A stretch of 48,865 nt of DNA, taken from contig JAPDPQ010000036.1 of assembly GCA_034506395.1 (NCBI GenBank), forward strand, positions 1-48,865. The letters run 5' to 3'. Made by a program: the position numbers and the translations under genes. The stretch comes from a candidate division KSB1 bacterium. Lineage in GTDB: Bacteria > Zhuqueibacterota > Zhuqueibacteria > Thermofontimicrobiales > Thermofontimicrobiaceae. The notes below the pieces were generated by a model that made no database searches, was not told the origin of the DNA, and was given only the letters and a program-made list of their open reading frames with translations. Positions 44,946 to 48,865 of the stretch are shown in pieces (position 1 is the stretch's first letter; each line of letters begins with the position of its first letter).

Positions 44946-45737
44946 TCAGTAACAAATTTTTGTTCCCCTGGTCGCTTCACCCAAAATCGCTTTAGCGATC
45001 GAGCCAGGCTCCGAATCTCCTGAAATGATGATCGCTTGGATATTGGGATTCTCTCGGATCAACTGATAGGTTTGTTCTACTTTGGAGCGCATCCCGCCGG
45101 TGACATCGGTTCCAGCCGAGCCACCCAATTGAGCAATTATCTTCTCATAATTGCTCTGGTCGATCACTGGGATGACTTTTCCTTCAGCGTCTAACACGCC
45201 AGGCACATCGCTGATCAACACAATGCGGTGGAAAAAGATATAATCGGTCAATTTCTGTATTTGATCTTCGGTTGAGGCAATGGTGAAATCTTGCTTTTCA
45301 TCCAACACAATATCGCCGTGGATCAGAGGAATCTGATCAGAGTCCAGTAAAAAGCGGATAGCCCGAGTATCCATGAACAGCAATTTGCCATCCTGGGCCA
45401 TCGCAATGGCTGATGGTTGAACAGTGATCGGAAACAAGCCTTCCTCGGCACAAAGCTGAAGGATGCGGAGGTTCATTTTGATCATATCCTGCCGGATCTG
45501 ATAAAACGCCTGCCAACCGAATTGGGCATTGCTTCCCTGCTGCGCTCGATAATTTTTAGCCACAATATGGCCATAGCTGCCAGCGCCATGAGTTAATAGC
45601 AAACTCACTTGACCCGTTCGCACGGCCACCAGCAATTCCCGAGCGACCTTGCGCACGCGATCTTCTTTCAGGCTCTCGGGCTTGTTTTTATCCGTGATAA
45701 ACGACCCCCCAATTTTAACAATCACTCTTTTTCTCAA
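44946..45737 (-). CDS. Isopentenyl phosphate kinase
   Basis: It phosphorylates isopentenyl phosphate to isopentenyl diphosphate, the last step of the archaeal mevalonate route. It is an amino-acid-kinase fold of about 263 residues. The nucleotide-side motif VIVKIGGSFIT is at 5-15. The diagnostic THGAGSYGHIVAKNY carries His57, the conserved IPK histidine, and HGDIVLD, TEDQIQKL, ISDVPGVLD and DVTGGMRSKVE follow in family order. The start is uncertain: TTG 45737 has AAGGAGAG nine bases upstream and begins just before the first strand, as IPKs do; ATG 45755 is the alternative, and the frame is open to 45863. The gene overlaps the aconitase-X small-subunit gene by 23 bp or more, so the two are coupled. 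Confidence 0.88.
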   Translation of the reverse strand: MRKRVIVKIGGSFITDKNKPESLKEDRVRKVARELLVAVRTGQVSLLLTHGAGSYGHIVAKNYRAQQGSNAQFGWQAFYQIRQDMIKMNLRILQLCAEEGLFPITVQPSAIAMAQDGKLLFMDTRAIRFLLDSDQIPLIHGDIVLDEKQDFTIASTEDQIQKLTDYIFFHRIVLISDVPGVLDAEGKVIPVIDQSNYEKIIAQLGGSAGTDVTGGMRSKVEQTYQLIRENPNIQAIIISGDSEPGSIAKAILGEATRGTKICY

Positions 45738-46116
45738 TCTTGATCTCTCCTTCATCAATCCGAACCACATCACCGGTCTGAAATCGATCAATTGCCACTT
45801 GGTCGACCGTAGGGATCTCGCTAATGATCGCCCCAACGGCGACGATTGTCTCACATTGTTCAAGAATCATGCCAGCCGGGGCAACATTATTTTTCTTTAA
45901 TGCATAAAGGATATAAGACCCTACCGTGCTGCCTTTGGCGTGAGGGAACACCAAAATTTTCCCAGCAATGGATTGTCCCTGCAATGGATGTCTCGGCTCT
46001 TTGATGATCCCGGTTTTCTGATCTACTGCACCAAAAAAGCTGATGGGCAAATCGGATTTCACAACTTTTCCGCGCGCTTTGCCGGAAAAGATAACTCGTC
46101 CTGTCAAGATACTCAT
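45715..46116 (-). CDS. Aconitase X small (swivel) subunit, DUF126; probable phosphomevalonate dehydratase small subunit
   Basis: The 133-residue protein matches the DUF126/aconitase-X swivel domain: the N-terminal LTGRVIFSGKARGKVVKSD, the PLQGQSIAGKILVFPHAKGS stretch and the GSTVGSY substrate loop (62-68), then VDQVAIDRFQTGDVVRID. ATG 46116 is preferred because GGGAG sits six bases upstream; ATG 46122 directly abuts it. It pairs with the large subunit encoded upstream. In archaea the two-subunit enzyme dehydrates mevalonate 5-phosphate to trans-anhydromevalonate 5-phosphate. Bacterial homologues can instead be cis-3-hydroxyproline dehydratases. Overlap with the IPK gene favours the mevalonate role. 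Confidence 0.85.
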   Translation of the reverse strand: MSILTGRVIFSGKARGKVVKSDLPISFFGAVDQKTGIIKEPRHPLQGQSIAGKILVFPHAKGSTVGSYILYALKKNNVAPAGMILEQCETIVAVGAIISEIPTVDQVAIDRFQTGDVVRIDEGEIKIEKKSDC

Positions 46117-46388
46117 CAACATCTCCCTGCGATCCCTGTCAGAAAAAGATACTCAATTGATAGAACCAACCTAACTGGTTTTCATTCTTTAGATTTTTAG
46201 GAGTCAGGTTAGCTATCCATCGGATGCTCCCATAGACCTCGAGTGTGAAAAATTTGATCGGTTATTTTGTCACCCCGCTGATAGGTGAACCTGAAGGATT
46301 TTTCTTTTTGGATTTTCACCCGTTGAGCTCATCTATTTTTCGGGCAATATGGTCTGACGACTATCAGCTCCGATTCTTGAATTGCAAG

Positions 46389-47609
46389 TTAAAAATGCCC
46401 ATTGATCGCCGCTTGAACACATTGTTCCGTCGTCCCATAACGGACAACGGCCGCCTGATGAGATGGCAAATAAGTCGCGGCTTTGGCCGAGTTGGTCGCA
46501 ATATATTTGATCCCCATCTCCTCAAGTGGGGCGACCACCATGCAGGTATCGGCCAATACTTTTCCACCAGCCCTTTCGATGATTTCGAGCCAGCCGTTGG
46601 CTCTGGCATCCTCTCGGACAATGGCGGAAGTGGCGATCCATAATGGTTTTTTCAATTGGCGCTGGCCAATCATTTCTGCAATCACTCTCAATTCTTCCAG
46701 CGAGGCGTGAGGACATCCCAGCGTTACCAGGTCGATTTGATTGCCTTGCTGATTCAATACGATTCTTGCGTCTTCCAGATATTGAATTTCGATCACAGCC
46801 GCATTTTGCTTGATCATTCGCTCGCCATAGGATATTGCCTCGGGCGTAAAATCCTCGATGTGGTACAGCGCCACCGCTCCGGAAGCTGCCATCGCTGCTC
46901 CCAATGCTTTGAGGCAGACTATCCGCGCGGTTTCATCGGCTGGCAGATCGATCCCATGAAAAAATGGAACGCCATTCCCAATCTTTTTGCCGACTACATA
47001 ACCCAGCAAACCAAAATCAGCCGATGATTTTAATTGGCAATTGACCAAAACCCGGTGCGTCGCTAATCGGTTTTCATGAAGATGCAATCCAAATCGTGGT
47101 GTTCGACCGCAAAATGCGGCTGCTAATGCTGAGGGCCCCCCTTCTCGATTCGTTCTCGCCCCTAAGACCGAATTAGCGTAACACACTGCAGAAGATTCGC
47201 TCCAGGCAATATGCTCCCCCTTCTGGGGCACAATTCCGATGTGATACGGTGTACAGGTTAATGTCGCCCGCACGCCCATTCGTTTCAGCGCTTCGATAAT
47301 CTCGAGCTGCTTTTGCGCAAATTCCTCGGGAAATCCCAGCTGCCGCCACAACTGCCGATCGATCCCAGCCGGATTCATAAATGCTGGGATATGAACCCGG
47401 GCATTCTGATCGGCCCAATCGCGCAAAAATTCCAACCCTGGATCGCCGATGTTTTTATAGCTGACTCCTGCGATCTGGGCAGAAGTTACCGCTACCATTT
47501 CTTTCGCCCCATAGATTTGGCCCAGAGCAACCAGAATCTCTATGGCTTTTTTTAAGCCAAGTCCGTGTTTGCCGTCTAATAATGCTTGTTCTTTTTTAGT
47601 AAGCTTCAT
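46389..47609 (-). CDS. Aconitase X catalytic (large) subunit, DUF521; probable phosphomevalonate dehydratase large subunit
   Basis: The 406-residue protein is an aconitase-X catalytic chain. Candidate iron-sulfur cysteines are Cys119 (LTCTPYHIG), Cys299 (TLGCPHASLEE) and Cys356 (ADTCMVVAPLEEMG). Other family marks are HIAWSESSAVCYANSVLGARTNREGGP and the C-terminal TNSAKAATYLPS. ATG 47609 follows GGGAG; the longer frame from 47642 adds an unsupported 11 residues. Two-chain organisation and chain length fit the archaeal phosphomevalonate dehydratase rather than the single-chain hydroxyproline enzymes. A 272-bp spacer separates it from the small-subunit gene, with only small hairpins and no gene. 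The exact substrate is inferred from the neighbouring isopentenyl phosphate kinase. Confidence 0.87.
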   Translation of the reverse strand: MKLTKKEQALLDGKHGLGLKKAIEILVALGQIYGAKEMVAVTSAQIAGVSYKNIGDPGLEFLRDWADQNARVHIPAFMNPAGIDRQLWRQLGFPEEFAQKQLEIIEALKRMGVRATLTCTPYHIGIVPQKGEHIAWSESSAVCYANSVLGARTNREGGPSALAAAFCGRTPRFGLHLHENRLATHRVLVNCQLKSSADFGLLGYVVGKKIGNGVPFFHGIDLPADETARIVCLKALGAAMAASGAVALYHIEDFTPEAISYGERMIKQNAAVIEIQYLEDARIVLNQQGNQIDLVTLGCPHASLEELRVIAEMIGQRQLKKPLWIATSAIVREDARANGWLEIIERAGGKVLADTCMVVAPLEEMGIKYIATNSAKAATYLPSHQAAVVRYGTTEQCVQAAINGHF

Positions 47610-47661
47610 GAAAAATGAGCTCCCACAGAACTGAAATGCCACAGAAATGCCTTTTGAATCG

Positions 47662-47701
47662 GAAAAAAATGATTTCAGACAGCCGATCTGGGATCTGAAA
47701 T
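47662..47701 (-). terminator. Intrinsic terminator after the triple-repeat protein gene
   Basis: ATTTCAGA (47672-47679) pairs with TCTGAAAT (47694-47701). On the minus strand the hairpin is followed by ATTTTTTTCC (seven T at 47663-47669). It lies 65 bp beyond the stop at 47766 and 52 bp before the aconitase-X start, so that operon probably has its own promoter or relies on read-through. Confidence 0.8.
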
Positions 47702-47765
47702 GATCCGATGCTGATTATTAAATTGCCTCAGCGTGATCATCCATCATTAAACGGGCATCGGCTCA

Positions 47766-48865
47766 TTATTTGGTCACATACGGTCGTTCCACCGTATAAG
47801 TCAGCGTGAAATCCCCATTGGACGATCGGACCCGATGCGATTGATCAACCCCCCAATTGTCCTGCGCTGAATGCGTGACAAAAATATCGCCTAATGACTC
47901 AGCCGTTGTGACATCGGCATCGTAGCCTGTAAAAAAGATATGAATGTTTGCACCGTTGTAAACGCGTACCCGAACCCGCTTGAACCAATTGCCTCCGACT
48001 AACTCGCGGCTGGAGCCAGAATTCAAATCCATCTGATTACTGAGCGACGTGTAATCACAGTTCACCGCACCATAGAAAAATAGCTCGCCAGAACCAGCAT
48101 TATCCTCGTCGTTATGCACCTCGATCTTTCTGAAGGTGACGATAAACAGCTCTTCATCGGCAGCCGGCTTCGCGTCCAGATCTTTTATCCGATAATGCAA
48201 CACAAAATCGTTATTGCTCGAGGCACGCTGGTTGCAGCCAATCCCCCAATTGTCCGCCTGGGTATAAGCCAAATTGATCTCACCCAGCGAATCATCCGAA
48301 TCGGGCCAGTCATCATCATAGCCGCTGAAATGAATGCGCAGCGAGCCATTCTCTGGGACATAAACGGTTTTTTCCCAGCAGCCTTTTCCGCCGAGATAAA
48401 TTTTGGTGCCGCTATCCCGATCGAACTGACCGCTTTTGCCAGTCTCCTGACCATTCACGATACCGCTGAAAAATAGCTCGCCCGAACCGTACGGGTCTTC
48501 ATCATCATTCAGATCGATGCGATCGAATTTTACCTGCAGGCGCTTGTAGCCCGTAGGCGTACCTGCATCCACGATCCAATAGTACAAGGTGAAATCGCCA
48601 TTGCTGGATTTGATTTTCTGGATATTATATTGCACACCCCAGTTGGGAGGCCCAAAAGTCAGATCGATCTTGCCCAGCGAGTCATCGGCATCGGGCTCAT
48701 CGCCATCATAGCCTTCGAAATGAATGGTCAGATTTTGCTCGCTCACCAACGAAACTCGGCGCTGCCATTGAGCGCCAGTCAAATAGATAGTCGAGCCGCT
48801 GCTGGCGGAAATCTCATCGCTCCATTCGGTAGAGATGCCATTCACCTCGCCCTTAAAATGAAGTT
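47766..48865 (-). CDS. Partial protein of three ~125-residue acidic beta repeats (5' end outside window)
   Basis: The frame stays open to the right edge (LHFKGEVNG precedes the GTG at 48845), so this is the C-terminal part of a longer protein. Three repeats are clear. Each opens with (E)L(H/F)F.G.VN, then a (S/G)SGS-like turn, then a strand ending in HFxGYD.D or FFTGYDAD, DDSLG(K/E)I, NWG(V/I), SSN(G/N)DF.L.Y, and the first two close with an acidic (L/V)(N/H)(D/N)DED..GSGEL link. The density of D/E at turns suggests calcium binding, as in C2-like or adhesin modules, but I do not recognise a named family. Signal sequence and N-terminus are not visible. A terminator follows the stop. Confidence 0.65.
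   Translation of the reverse strand, partial: LHFKGEVNGISTEWSDEISASSGSTIYLTGAQWQRRVSLVSEQNLTIHFEGYDGDEPDADDSLGKIDLTFGPPNWGVQYNIQKIKSSNGDFTLYYWIVDAGTPTGYKRLQVKFDRIDLNDDEDPYGSGELFFSGIVNGQETGKSGQFDRDSGTKIYLGGKGCWEKTVYVPENGSLRIHFSGYDDDWPDSDDSLGEINLAYTQADNWGIGCNQRASSNNDFVLHYRIKDLDAKPAADEELFIVTFRKIEVHNDEDNAGSGELFFYGAVNCDYTSLSNQMDLNSGSSRELVGGNWFKRVRVRVYNGANIHIFFTGYDADVTTAESLGDIFVTHSAQDNWGVDQSHRVRSSNGDFTLTYTVERPYVTK

Overview
This window is bacterial chromosome and most resembles the FCB superphylum (KSB1/Calditrichota/Ignavibacteria-like candidate lineages). The case rests on family content: several large secreted proteins end in the FlgD-like C-terminal sorting domain (NYPNPFNP ... WDGRD ... GIYFYRL ... 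K-hydrophobic-R/K), and there are three TonB-dependent receptors with an N-terminal carboxypeptidase-regulatory-like domain, a PorV/PorQ-like outer-membrane protein and a GldA-GldF-GldG transporter. The species cannot be named from sequence alone. I saw no rRNA, tRNA, CRISPR array or transposase.

Layout. 1-883: remnant of a broken secreted-protein gene. 950-5529: pyrimidine genes pyrR-pyrB behind a sigma70-type promoter and a PyrR attenuator-like leader, then pyrC and a class I/II aminotransferase; clusters of a 7-bp tandem repeat lie on both sides of pyrC. 5788-9066: Oar-like TonB-dependent receptor with its own terminator. 9218-20737: a co-directional six-gene surface cluster (two secreted sorting-domain proteins, a lipoprotein, a TonB-dependent receptor, a PorV-like protein, an NHL-repeat lipoprotein). 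20859-25352 (minus): YCF48-like secreted protein, TonB-dependent receptor, lipoprotein. 26112-30849 (minus): GldA/GldF/GldG ABC system plus a DUF4340 protein. 31581-35808 (minus): alpha/beta hydrolase and two Opp/Dpp-type permeases separated by a terminator-like hairpin and an 80-bp dispersed repeat. 35996-41279 (minus): two large paralogous secreted proteins, one with three cohesin-like modules. 41697-43969 (plus): a MerR-type regulator with two HTH-like halves, translationally coupled to a radical SAM protein. 43980-47609 (minus): SDR oxidoreductase, isopentenyl phosphate kinase, and the small and large subunits of aconitase X. 47766-48865 (minus): partial gene made of three ~125-residue repeats.

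The most notable system is at 44946-47609. Aconitase-X large and small subunits next to isopentenyl phosphate kinase are the hallmark enzymes of the archaeal (phosphomevalonate dehydratase) mevalonate route. Finding them as an apparent operon in a genome that otherwise looks bacterial suggests an archaeal-type route to isopentenyl diphosphate. The UbiD-type decarboxylase and the upstream mevalonate genes are not in the window, so the pathway is an inference. Second in interest are the compact PyrR leader, whose terminator stem holds the pyrR ribosome-binding site, and the six-gene surface cluster.
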